A stretch of DNA of 64,000 nucleotides from Heligmosomoides polygyrus polygyrus (lineage: Eukaryota > Nematoda > Chromadorea > Rhabditida > Heligmosomidae): assembly GCA_947396885.1 (NCBI GenBank), contig OX377202.1, positions 77,038,643 through 77,102,642 of the forward strand. Reading direction: 5' to 3'. How positions within the stretch are numbered: the first letter of the stretch is position 1; every line of letters starts with the position of its first letter. Shown piece by piece: positions 11,686 through 24,700 of this stretch. The notes beneath the pieces were generated by a model, which ran no database searches, was not told where the DNA came from, and was given only the letters and a program-made list of their open reading frames with translations. The position numbers were made by a program, and so were the translations under genes.

Positions 11686-11691
11686 AATAAA
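11686..11691 (+). terminator. Poly(A) signal of DHCR24
   Basis: A canonical AATAAA lies 34 bp downstream of the DHCR24 stop codon, giving a very short 3' UTR typical of nematodes. The Tc1-like element starts 29 bp further on. Confidence 0.8.
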
Positions 11692-11716
11692 CGATTTCAA
11701 CATGTCATTCAAAGAG

Positions 11717-11924
11717 CTACAGGGTGCGCATTAATTATGGGCCCAGATAGTCCTCACCGAGATCACTCCACGCTTTCGTAACTGTAGCTTCGAGCGAGTT
11801 CAGGTTGTTGTATCTTGTAGCTACAGGGTGCGCATTAATTATGGGCCCAGATAGTCCTCACCGAGATCACTCCACGCTTTCGTAACTGTAGCTTCGAGCG
11901 AGTTCAGGTTGTTGTATCTTGTAG
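11717..11924. repeat. 104-bp tandem duplication of the Tc1-like element end
   Basis: Two adjacent, essentially identical 104-bp units start with CTACAGGGTGCGCATTAATT. Each contains the terminal inverted repeat and the last codons of the transposase. The second unit continues into the body of the element, so the duplication happened at one end of an inserted copy. Confidence 0.9.
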
Positions 11925-12877
11925 CTAAGATCTTGTACTCTAAAACTAACCAGACCGAAAGGTTCAGATCTGGTGAATTTGATGGCCATTCTTCATGGGC
12001 GATGAAATATGCAAACACCACTGCTGGACGACACTCGACTTGTCTGCAGGAGCCGAGTCTTGCTGAAAGCACCATGGCTTCAAACTTTCTCCAGCACCGA
12101 TCTCAAGTGTATTTACTTATTGATCTTCACTCCAGCATCGACGAACACCAGTGGCGTCTTCTCATCTGAGGTTATCGCATCCCAATGCATAGCAGAGCTT
12201 GGATGTGCAGTCTTCCCGATGATTTTCCTCTAGAAATGACCTGGTCTTATCTGCTGCGAGGATCCACAATTGGCTCTATTGTGAAAATTTTCTCGTCACT
12301 GAAAGCGATGCTTCGGTACGTGCCATCTGCGATGCGCGTCCAAGGTCTTCTGCATTGCTTCATCCGCACGTTCTTCATTTGAGGCAAGAGGAAATTTGCC
12401 GTCTGTTGTCGGTAAGGGCGAAGTCCTAGCTTCCCTCTGACAATGTTTCTCACAGAGGTAGCGCTGATGCCTTCCTTTTTTGTCACATTCCTCATTGAGC
12501 GGCGAGGCATTTCTCTTCTTTCCTCTTTTCCTGGTGTCTAACGTTGCAACAGAAACCTTTCCCCTCGTCCTTTCCTGTCCGATGTACTTTTGAGCCCCTC
12601 AAACCGTTCAGTCGTGTTTCGGACCAATCGCTGGAAAACAGATAGAAGAGGAGCAATTTTCTTCGACTCATGATCTTCCTGGTGCAGACCGATGATGACG
12701 TCACGCTTCGGATGAGCCTTAACCATAGTTTAGAATGCAAAGAACGTACATAAGACTTTTCGTGTAGCATAGTATAGATAAACCACAAAATAATGGCACT
12801 TAAATTTTCAGAAAAAATGTAGCTCGCGGTTAAAATCCGCAAATTTTCGCCGAGACCCATAATTAATACGCACCCTG
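11720..12877 (-). mobile_element. Tc1-like DNA transposon, decayed
   Basis: The ends match as an inverted repeat (CAGGGTGCGCATTAATTATG on the left; the complement of CATAATTAATACGCACCCTG on the right) and are flanked by TA. On the - strand, broken frames encode a Tc1-type transposase. They show an N-terminal helix-turn-helix (KRDVIIGLHQEDHESKKIA, STSDRKGRG), a second HTH (EGISATSVRNIVRGKLGLRP), the second catalytic region (FSDEKIFTIE) and the third (EWPSNSPDLNLSVW). Frameshifts and stops between the blocks make it inactive. It lies between the convergent DHCR24 and ifb-1 genes. Confidence 0.85.
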
Positions 12878-15717
12878 TAGATACTTGCTTGCTATGTCAA
12901 CCGCCTTAACGGCTACATGCCAACCAAGGAGCATATTTAGCGGTTAACGATTGAACGAATTAACGGCGTTTTTGTTAAAATCTGGCTTAATGATTGAACA
13001 GAGATTTTCCGAAAATTTGCGGAGCTTTTGACGAAGTTTTCCCAATAAGTTCATCACTGTTCCCATAAGCCCACTAATATTGCAGTCTCCCCTTCTTGAT
13101 TAGGGCTGCTCCAGAAAAACTATTGAAAACAGCAAGAATAAGAAAGAACAATCCGTTCCAGCACAGCCGCAAATGGCGAGTAGAGTAAGTCGCCATTCAA
13201 CGCCAACCCATATGAGATTGACCCAGTGAATCAGCGACGTCAGACACAGCGCGCGAAACCTTTTTCAATACCATTCCTTTTATGGCGCATTTGAATTTTT
13301 GGAAATAAGGGAATGAGGAGCTAGAAAAGTTCTTCGTCGAGTCACCAAGCATGTCAACGAATCCACTGATCTGACCCCCTCGTAAGAGCTGCCTTCCACA
13401 CTTTGCGTTGCTTCTCCCAAAATACGTTTGCTTGCCTTGAACAGACGAGACGGAGAGAGCGTTGTCGGGCGCTGGAGGTATTTTAAATGATTTGGGAAAA
13501 ACGCTAAAACAGAAAATTTCAGCTATTTTTCCTGAACATTAACTTTTCACTCTCACGTGACGTCTACACGTCTCTGAAATCATATGGAAGTGAAATCCAA
13601 ATTGGCGTCTGATAGCATCAAGGGTTCACGCAAACTTCTAGGCGTTAAAATTTTTAACGAATTTTTAACAGGAATTTCTCGCTAAATTTAATTTAAGAAA
13701 AGTAGAATTAGCTGCGAACTATCATTTCTATTAACACAAAAACCGTCTTATGTTCTAACTTCAACAGGTAACCAACTAAAGTTTAATGGACGCAGTGTAC
13801 CATACCATTATAATGTAATATAAACAAATCACTGCCAACGAAGAGGGAAAAATAAGCCTTCGTGGCCTGGTGAAGTGATTCTCCCCAGTTCCTGGTGAAG
13901 GATAGGAAGCATCTGGAACAATTCGCAACATTGTCCTGTAGAACGGAGTTTGGAACAAGGGGGTGTAGTGGAAAAATTAAGGGCCGTCGTAGAAAACCGG
14001 TAGACACCCTAATCGTTACGTTGGACGCCTAATTAGAGCAGCCGTCAGCTGGAGGAGGTACTAGTACGGATCATAGAGCCGTTACGGAACAGCTCATCCA
14101 TATGCAGGAATTGTAGACAACTTGGCCAGCAGTGGAGTTGTCCGAATTTGATGAACTTCGACAGGACGCATAATTTTCGATGCCGGGAAAAAGAGTGGAA
14201 GTGGGATTGCCTCTTTTGGAAGCAAACACTTCTACTATACAGTGACAAGCGCAACAGAAGAGAATCTCATGTTCTATTACTATAGAAAACAGTCACTGTG
14301 TAAGAAGAGAGAATGTAGAGGGAAGACTACATGGGTGTGATTTAGGCTATGTGGCTTATTTCTTTGGCCTTTCTTAGAGGACTGACGACCAGCGGTTTCT
14401 TGTCAAATGCACCCCAGCATATCTCCATATATAATATATAATTTCTAAACCCTACATGTCTCTACGAAGCATTTGTTCCAATGGAACCTTTCCTTTGTAT
14501 TCTTTCTTTTTTTCAATTTTTCGGAGCTTTAGACACGCAGAAAGAAGGAAATTCCGTCAGGAGCATATAAGATGTGCGTCTTCTAATCCTTGAGTGCGGT
14601 ACACTGATATCAATCCCTACACGTTAAATGTCATCTCCTAGTTGGAAAGAGTTCAAAACGGCTTCACAAAAATGTAGCTGATGAGTAGATCGCTAACACT
14701 TGGCTATGAATCCACTCCCAACGATGAGTCGAGAAATCTCAAGTTTGGTTTACAGCTCTGGCGTCCAGAAGACGGATGTTTGACTACACCGTTTGATTCA
14801 CAAAAATGTTGCGAGGGCTGCCACGTCTTATACTAAACACGTTGCTTAGTTCGAGCAACTCTTTCGTCTGAAGTAGTGCCCGTAGTTATAGGTCTTGCCC
14901 CTTGCCTGGCTGCCTACATAGCTCTTGCTGGACTAAGGCAATATATTAGAAAGTTTTTCTTAATACATAATCGAACGAGTTCCCAATTTGATGGGCTCGG
15001 CAGAACAGAACCTATCCAGAATCTATCATTGCTATCAAAGTCTAAGCTGAGAATTTTTTTTGTAGCAAATACCTATCATGTCGGGACGTTTATAACTGGT
15101 GTGGTATCAATAGTAATTGAAATCCGATCCAGATGAACTATGGATGGTCCACATTATCGGGGCTAAAATCCTCTGCAGACCCGAGAAGTGGGCTGGTTTT
15201 TCTTTATCGAATTTCGATCAGCGAGAGGTGCGTTTTTAGGCTCCGTCACCTTGAAGACCGCAGCCGAAACCTTGACCCGGCCTCGTTTCCGAACTTGTTC
15301 TGAAATTTGACACTTACGATCGGTCTTTTTGAAGACAACACAGCGAAAGACACGGAAAACAAGGCGACGATACCACCAACACGACAGGGCTCGAAGCCTC
15401 TCTAGAAGAAAGATTTATAAAAAATCTCAGCAACACTTATACATAAAAATATGTCGTATACAAGCTTGACTATGAGCGCAAAGTGGGCACTTTGCCTTTG
15501 ACAGTGATAATGAGAGAGCAGATGATGGTGTCGGGGTCGGTTCGTGTGTGGCCCCGACTGTCACAGGAGCGGTGACGAGATGGTCGGCAGCGAAGACACC
15601 ACGTTGGTTGGTATACGGAAGCGAAAGTGAATTTGGCCGGTATCTACAGGTGTGAGCTCATGGGGACTAAGTGAATCTGGCGGCAGCTGGCTGCGCAGCT
15701 CGGCCTCGGGAGCGGGA
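12878..15717. other. Intergenic DNA between convergent genes
   Basis: No coding sequence, RNA gene or recognisable repeat is seen. The interval separates the 3' ends of DHCR24 and ifb-1 and must contain the ifb-1 3' UTR. No canonical AATAAA was found on the - strand within about 400 bp of the ifb-1 stop; a TATAAA variant is present near 15413. Confidence 0.6.
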
Positions 15718-18700
15718 TCAGACGCCGGTCTGGATGGTCTTCTGCGTGTGCGTGGCGCGCTCCTCGCCCTCCTTGTTGTACAGCGAGGTGACGACGTTGG
15801 CGCCGATGCCCCACGTGTTCTCGCCCTCGAACACCAGCGACTCCGGCGGGTTGTTCACGCCGCCCTGGTCGCGAGCGTAGATCTGAAGCGATGGCGTTGG
15901 GGATGACCGTGAAGCGTCTGGAGGGAGAGCGAACGAACCTTCATCGTCTTGCCTGCCTTCAACGTCGTGTTTGCCGGGATCGTGAACACGATCTCCCGTC
16001 CCTTGTCCAGCTTCCTCTTCAGTTTGTGCTCACCGAGGTTTTCGTCCTGAAACAACGATCTACATATTAGTACTGCTTTCAGAATAACTGCTACCACTAG
16101 ATGACAACAAATGTTAACAGGGGTCCCGCTAGTTCGCTCCTCTACAAATTCTCTGAATCATTTTTCTTATGTAATTTTTTATTATTGGGCGAGTACAGTA
16201 GCGTCGTCGGCTTCGATTGTCGCTTTCATCCCTTACTCATAGTTTTTAGTTCGGGTCCCGGAAATGACGCCAAGGCCCGTAAATTCGTACAGTACCTGTC
16301 TAGGAAGGATAAGAAAGTGACACGTCCATCGGGTGACTACCGCAAGTCATTATACTGGCCAACTACGAAATCAAATTACTTCAGCAAGATCCCGTTCAGA
16401 TAGAATGCGCACCCCAAATGGTTTTGCTTATTGTCGCCCTTTATTACCAGGCTGTCCAATAATTCTTGTCCGAAAATTTCACCATTTTTAATTTTTTTTT
16501 CAACTTTCTTGAAAAGCAAGTCTGTTCAACAATATAATCACCACAGTTATCCACAACAGTGGCCCATCGATTGGGCAGGTCGCCGATGCCCTTCGCCCAG
16601 AACTCCGGGGGCTGCGACTCGAAGAAGTCCGCGCTGTCGGATTTGAGGTTGTCGTAGTTGGTGAATTTTCCTCCGGCCAAATGGTGCTTCAGCGGGCGGA
16701 ACAAGTGGTAGTCGGAGGGGGGGAGGTCCGGGGAATACGGCGGATGGGCAACCGTCTCCCAGCCGAGCGTCGCCAACTTCTGCTGGGTCTCCTTCGCCAC
16801 GTGGGGGCGCGCGTAGTCGTGCAGCAGGTGGACCGAGGCCCGTCGGGGACGCTTTTCTCGGATGGCGGCGGCTAGTTTCTCGAGCTGATCGGTGTAGATG
16901 GAGGCGGTGACCGTCCTGCCTTGCGGGAGCAGCTCGAAATACAGCATGCCCTTGGCGTCCCACCAGAAGGCCTCCCGCTGTGCCCCCTGTCCTCGAGGCT
17001 CGTGTCGCCGCTCTCGAAACGATTGAGCCAGCGCCTGACTGTGCGTTGGGACACTGCATCCTCCTTGCACGCTCTGCAGATGTTGGCGACCGCGGAGCCT
17101 GTGTCGTTGCCCAGCAGCCACTCGTAGTACATGAACGTACGAATTCGACCTTGGTCCATTTTAGCTTGTACTGGTAGCTAGACGCGGGGACTACGCCTTA
17201 TATACCCCTGGCGTGGAACTCTGGAGAATCTTCTAGAAGGTTTTTACACTTGCCTGATATTATAACACTTCTAAGGAAAATTATAGAATTTTGAAAATTT
17301 TCGGACAGAAATTATTGGACAGCCTGGTATTATCTAAATGTGGAATGCTACTCATAAACAGATCACGTTACAGTTCGAACAGACCCATCCTATTAATCGA
17401 CAAAACTGATCCATCAAGCACTGCGACTTTCGTGGGAGATCGTTGTCTGCTTATCATGCGAAAACACGGACATGAACAACCGCTGTGAACAACGAGAAGT
17501 AGGTCCACGGTCCATTTAGGGATAGTTGGGTAGATAGCTCTACAGCCGGGACTTCGGCAGAACTGTTTCACACTTCCGCCAGATGGTCAGCTGATGGCAC
17601 ACTAATTGCAATTGGCGCCTCCTTAACTCCAAGCTATCAATAATCTGCAGGTAATTGGCTGCACTGTGAGGAAGAGAAACACGGCTGTGAGGAAGTAGTT
17701 CACACAAGCCCTACAGAATTCGTTTCTAGTTAAGGACAAAACTGCTTAGTCTTGACCAGGATTTGAAGCTAAAGTAACGGGACTGCTTTTCTTATGTTCG
17801 AAAAATCCTGTAAGTTGATTATGTGCGCTTCCGCAACAACATTACCTCCTTGGGAGGCTGGAAAATCTGCCGAAATGCCAGCAGGTCTAGAGCTGCTAAC
17901 AATATTGGTCAACAGCTTGTGAAGCTCACATCATTGTTGGACAATGTCATGCCAAAAAAGGTTTATGGAAAGTCGAAGCTGAATAATACCAGTGCGGTTT
18001 ACGACCTATAAAATTCTGCGAATAATATGCGAACCCCTTGAGGGAAATAAAAAACCATAGGGACCGCGCTTAGATGGAATACCGGTGCTAAGGTAATTAA
18101 TCTGAAACTGAAAAGAGCTTGGTCTAGTATGAATCAGTATTGCTTCTTCGTCATAATCCTACAGCAAAAGAGCGAACTTCAGAAGTGACTAGGCTGACGA
18201 GGAGCCATAGGAATTACTTTCAAGAGTTCAGCAAAGCTGGATGCAGTTTACTTGTGCTATTAGGTTGTAACGAATTAAATGGCACTGGCTCGCGCTATTT
18301 TTTGGCGCGTCTTTACGCGTTTGATCAAGAAGAAACAGTAACATGTGGCATATCATTTAGAAGCGCAGACTTTGCTCTACCGGTGAGCACCAAATTTTCT
18401 ACGTAAAAATGGGAAAACTTTAGAGTTTTATTGACTTTTTTGCAGATGGACAAAAGGGTAATCCGAGGCATTTATTTGTATGAATTCAAGCTGGACACTA
18501 CAGCTAAGGAGGCGGACGAGAAGATCAACGCCGCATTCGGTCAAGGATGTTCCACAATTCGGACGGCGTATCGTTGGTGTCAGAAGTTCCGGAATGGAGA
18601 TGAGAGCTTGGAAGAACATGAAGGTCGTGGGAGGCATAGTGATGTTGATGAGGACAAGCTGAGAGATGTGGTAGAGGAGGATCCAAACAAAGGTACCAGG

Positions 18701-21700
18701 GAGATAGCGAAGGTTCTTGGCGTCAATCACAACACAGCTGCTCGGCATCTGAAGGAAATTGGAAAGACCAAAAAGCTGGAAAGATGGGTGCCTAACGAGC
18801 TGTCTGAGGAGCAAAGAAACCGACGATATGAGATCTCGTCCGCACTGCTTCTACGGAACGAAACGGACCCATTCCTTGATCGCATCGTAACCTGTGACGA
18901 GAAATGGATAATGTACGACAACAGGCGACGATCGGCACAGTGCGTGGACAGCGATGAGAGCCCCAAGGTTTTTGCGAAGCCGGAATTGCACCAAAAGAAA
19001 GTAATGGTGACAGTATGGTGGTGTCGCTGGGAATTATTCACCACAGCTTCCTCCCTCCCGGTGAATCCATCACGGCAGAGAAGTACTGCATTGAAATTGA
19101 AGAAATGATGAAAAAGTTGAAGGATATGCGGCCGGCCTCGGTAAACCGAAGGCGAGTTCTCCTGCTGCACGACAATGCTCGCCCCATGTAGCACGAATGA
19201 CGTTGCAGAAATTGAATGAGCTGAGCATTGAAACTCTACCACATCCTCCGTTTTCTCCCGACCTCTCCCCAACAGACTACCATTTCTTCAAACATCTCGG
19301 CGACTTCTTGGTAGGGAAAATGTTCGAATACCAACAGGATGCCGAAAGTGCCTTCGAAGATTTCGTCAATTCCAGAACTTCTGATTTTTATGCTACTAGG
19401 ATAAAAAACTTGTGTCCCGTTGGCAAAGATGTGTAGAATCAGAAGGTTTTTATTTCGATTAATAAACTTGCCTACAAGCCGAGATAATAACTGTTTAAAT
19501 TTACAGTGGTTCAGTGCCATTTATTTCGTTACAGCCTAATATGTTGCTCAGTGAGACAGTTCTGTCGAGCACTGGTGTAAGAATAGAGAGCATCATATAC
19601 GTAGGAGCTATTACAGCCTACAGATGAACCCTGGATCACTGTACATTTACACATAAATTTCGTACAATTGTTATTGGTCTTAGGTGTAGTAATAGTAGTT
19701 CAGTTGTTGTTTTTCTCATGAAGAACATTCATCGTTGTATGGTAACCATCTGAGTTGATTTGCAAACACTTGAAGCAATGAGTCAATTCACGACCACTAA
19801 ACCAACACTGTCGTCTGTGTGTTCAAGCAGACGTGGTTCTTGACGGTCTAGTTGCTAGAGAAGTTAGTCTTCACATAAGATGAGAACTAGTAGAAAATGG
19901 GAGTTGATGTTAATAGTACCGAGTTCAAGAATTATCTGCTAGGTGCACTGTGTACATTGCATCCGATGCCGATTCGGATAATTCGGTTCCTTCATTTTTT
20001 AAATCCTGGTGAAAAGGATTGTGCGAATTTTTGAAAGGCTTGGATCTTAGGGCAATTCATAGGTGTGATTTTTCACAAGATCAGATTTTCAGAAAATTCA
20101 GATAACTGACTTTGATCAGAAATCTGATGTTCTACCCGATTCGGCTATTCGATGCGAGATTCAAAGAGAAAATAGTTATTTGGATCACCAGGAAATCCTT
20201 CTTGTTAAAGCTACTCTTATCTGAAACATTCTGAAATCTCCGGGTTTTTTTCAAAAATATCATTATTCGCATAATTATTTTAACCGGTTGTGAAAAAATG
20301 GCGAATTTCAAATTATGCGAATCGGTGTGTCTACTAATTGACAAGTTTTTAAATGTCTATCATAAATAACCTTAATTTACAGGAATTTGGATCAATCCTT
20401 GAAGCCCATGCGCAGCTTTTCTGGTGGTTGAATCTTTGGATAGAACCTCTACACGACTGACCTTTGTTCTATGCGTGTTCTCGAGGGTGATGAACTTTCC
20501 GTTCGGGTCACATTCGGCGATGGTGACATTTCCCTGAAATTTCTCAATGAGGGGGCAATTAAAAACTCCACGGAACAGCACTCTTCAAGGATGAAGTTCT
20601 AACGAGCACATTTTGGAAGCCCTTACGTCCTAAATAATGCCAGAGCAAAGTGGTCCTACCTTGGCAGAGCGCTGGAATGTGGTCTTTGTCGAGACCTCTC
20701 CGCGGACGGAGCGAGTGGAGTCGGTGTCTTCCTGCTGTTGCAGCGAGTGAGTCTTCACGACCTGCTCCACCATTTGACGGAGACCGACGCTGAAATGTTT
20801 CCATCAGAATCTCCCAAAGAAACCGGACAAGGTAATGGATTTTAACGGAACTGTCCAAGGCGCTTGCAATAGAACAGCTGAGTGAGTTGTGTTTGAGGGT
20901 GCCAGGTGAAAAGGGAGCACGCCGAAAACTTTTCCGCACCGTTTTTATACATGAAGGCACCAACCAAAAAGGATGCAATTCTTCGCCAGTTAAAGGCAGG
21001 GTTTGACTAATAGCGATTCCGGAGCAATTTTAGTCACGTGAAGTTTTCTGGTTCTGTTTTGTCTCCTCGGATCTACACAGACCACAGAAGGAGGACTCTA
21101 AAGGGTAAGCGTTTGAAGCTTATTCAGGGGATCTAAGACTGTCACGGAAAACCAGTATTCAGGCGGCAGCTTTGATCTGAACTGTGATGACTCACCGACT
21201 CTCCTCTCCCTCCAGCATCTTTCTGTAGATGGCGATTTCTGCGTCCAGCATTTGTTTTGTGTCCAAAAGCGCTTGCAGTTCGGCGACCTAGAAAGGCGAA
21301 GTTGAGAAGCGAAGTACGGGAGACTTGATCCCGGACCTACCAGTGTCTGGCATTCCTCACGCATTCGGCGAAGCGTGGCATCACGGTCGTTGAGCGCCAT
21401 CTCGTATTGTCGTTGATCATCGCTGAGCTGAAAACGTGTCAGTAATTGGCAGCCAGGACGAGCCGAAGGTCGAATACTTGAAAGTCATAGTAACCATAAA
21501 TTCTGCCGGAACTCCCATGATTTGCGTTGACGGAAGTCCGTTCAAAATGAAAACCAGATTCTGTTAAATATTGTGACTAATGTTTCAGAAAACCATACAA
21601 ATCGACGTCACTTTTGGAAAGGTACCTTCAACTTAGTTTACATGTGCATCTTCAGCTATGTGTGTTTCTTATTCTTGAAGAGGTATTCAAATTTGCAGTA

Positions 21701-24700
21701 AAACCTTTCTACGAAGGTGTGGAATAAATCTATCTTTCGCTCTACGAATTACAGAAGAACAGCAGCACTATTGTGTCCTATATCCACCGGTAGAAGGACT
21801 CGGGCGTGGACGAAGTGAAAGACTGGGCAGCTCACCTGGTAGTTGAGGTTCTGCACTTCCTTCTCGAGCAGGGCGTTCTTGTTCTCGAGATCACCGAGTT
21901 TTCCGCGGAGGTCGCCGATGTTGTCGCGCATTCTCTTCACCTCCTCGCGTTGGTACGTCGACTCCATGGCGGCGCGGTTCGCTGTGCCTTGCACCTCGGA
22001 CACCTGAAGTCATGGTGGGATTCTGACCGCTCCAGAGCCGCATCTCAGTGCACTCACCTTGAGTTTGTACCAGCTCTCCATGTCTTGCTTGCCCTGCTTG
22101 GCAATGTAGTCGTACTCGTCCTTGATATCCCTGAAAGTGGAGCGCTGAGGCGATGTTCTTCCTTAACGAGTTGAGGAGGAACACACCTAATGGCCAGCGC
22201 GAGTTCGTTCTTGAAGAACTCGCGAGTATCGGCCGGTGCCTGCGCAAGAAGCGCCTGGAGTTCCTTGACCTCTTGCTCGTGGACTCTGAAATGAGATGCA
22301 TTCAAGGTCTGAGAACGAAGTTTCCACGAGAATGACACCACGGGAGGTTGATCGCATATTTATAGAGGAACGCGCGATTTCAAAGGAAAAGGAGATCTCA
22401 TGAATAACGGTTGAAAAGTCGTTCATCCCAGCTCTATCTCTACAAAAGGACGACAAACTGCTGCTGAAACACGGAACACATTTTTCTATTAGACGCTGCC
22501 ATGGTTTCTTCGCCGACACCCAATTGGTGATAATACTCTGGAATTGTCCTCCACCATTCGGGCTATACAATGAGCTGCCACGAAAGTCAACTGCAGTAAC
22601 CATAGATCGATCTCCAACCTGCGAAGGAATTCAAGCTCCTCCATCAGCGTCTGCACCTGGTTCTGGAAGTCGATGCGGCCTATCGTCTCCTCATCGAGAT
22701 CCTATAAACACACGTTCCAGAATAGCGAACTCTCCAGGACACAGTCGACATACATTTCTGGCCTTCTGCAGGTCCTCCCAGATGCGAGAATTGTCGTTGT
22801 TCAGACGTTTCTCCTCGTCGCACAGCTGCTTCCATCTAAAGTTACGCATCGTTCCTAGGGCTCAGCTACGACCAGGATGCGTCCCCGAAATACCTGGCGC
22901 GGAGCATCTCGAGTTCGTTCTGCGCGTCGGCGATTGCATTTGTCCACTGGGTAATCTTCTCGCGGTCGGATTCCCTTCTGTGTTGAATATCCTCATATCT
23001 GAAAACACCAAGTAAGCAGTCAATTCATTGAAGTCGACATCAAGGCGTTTATTACGACGACTTGGAGATAAAAATGCGTTGATGTTTAGTCACTTAAGAT
23101 CCATAAAGCTGTAGCAATGATGGCCATTCGCTGAAAGAAACACAAACAGGATAGCCTTTCTTGCCTAGGAAATTCCAAAAAAGGTCCACCAGTAGCTCAG
23201 CATGTTGTCTTTGTCAAATAGTTTACTTTCATATTTGCTTCTGCTATAGAGAGAGAGAAAGTGTGAAGTGCGCCTCTCACTAGGGTAGATTCATAGAATT
23301 GCCAGAAGTTTCCAAAGATAAAATCGAAACCCACTTAACTGTACTTCTCGTCTTATTTATCTATTTTGTCGTCTAGATTTTTAGGGCTACGATTTATACC
23401 AAAATAAGGATAAGAAGAGAAAAACGTAGAAGTTAAGAAGTTCATCTGGGATGCGTTACTCGTTCCAACTTTACTTTAACTTTCCCATACTAACACTCAC
23501 AATCCGAAGATATTGAAGGCTTGACTGGATTCCCGCGATGCAAACATGATTGCTTCGTGATGCCATGACGCCCGGCGCCTCCTATCCACTGTGCTACCAG
23601 GCGCTCAGCAGCAGAATGCTAGAGAGAACTGCAGGTGTAGCGCAGTCGGCAGCAAGCGCTAGCTGGTTCTCACCCAATTAATTTTAGGTTCAGTTCGTTC
23701 CTAAGCCAAGCTCATTATACCATCCATCGCTGTTCTGTTCACAGACTTCATCGGGAAGGATAATGCACTGAATTGTCAACAGGATGGACACGAAGGGGAA
23801 CTTCGCTTAGACGAATTAAGTATTCAAGATGTTCGCAGTATCAGAATGCGTGGCTCGTCCGAAGAAGGGATTCATCAACGCCGACCTTCAACATTTATTG
23901 TCCGCGCTTAAGCTACCGTCCTGGGCATCGCATCGCATGCGACCGCTGACCAAGAATCCTTTAGTGTAACTTCTGCCTATGTCGCACGGACGCTCTCCAA
24001 CAGAGTAGAGTGAATGATGGCGCTAGCGAGAGCGTGAGCTGGTCTTTCACCGGGCGGGTCCACCCAGCGGTCGACGGATCAGGGCTCGCGAACATTTGCA
24101 GGTCGATCTAGTTGCTCGATGTTCTCGACCGGCAGTCAGGAGGAGGATTCGGTTATCGTCCAGCTGCATGAACAGGTCTATGTCTCTCAAGGTTGTTGTG
24201 TAACTAAATTTCAGCCACTTTTTAGGTTTCGAGGACGAGCCGTTAGATAAGGATGCACCGAAAAAGTTCAACGCCTTGAAGATACTTCAGAGTGTCCCGT
24301 GCACTTCCACGGCGTTCTCTTTGAGGGTTTAAATCTTCAATTTATAGTCTTCTAAGACTTCTATGCCTGGTGCCGCAGCAATTGACAAGTTATGGGCTTT
24401 CGACAGATTGGAGCCATTTTGTGGGATCTATCCTACATAGTGGGGGGAGGGGCACTTCATCCAGCTCTTTTAACAGCTACGGCGGAGTTGATAAACTATT
24501 TGACAAGGACAATACATGTACTGAGCTCGCCTACGAGAGGACCTTCTCATGGAGTTTCTTAGTCGGGTAGCCCGTCCTTTTAGCGTTCGCTTCGCTTTTC
24601 TAGCGGTACCCTCTCCAACTAGTATAGATCCATGTAGTGTTTCCAGACATAGAATTTCCCCATTCATTCAACTAGGAGCCAACAATTTTGTTCTGTCCAA

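Noticed and set aside
15652..15906. + strand open frame opposite the last ifb-1 exon
   Set aside because: It is the antisense shadow of the GC-rich lamin-tail exon (15718-15882), which has clear protein homology on the - strand.
16547..17059. 170-codon Ala/Arg/Gly-rich - strand frame
   Set aside because: It is an out-of-frame reading of the mariner transposase; the meaningful frames are those with the HTH and DDE blocks.
21806..22174. 122-codon + strand frame rich in Leu/Val
   Set aside because: Antisense shadow of ifb-1 coil-2 exons.
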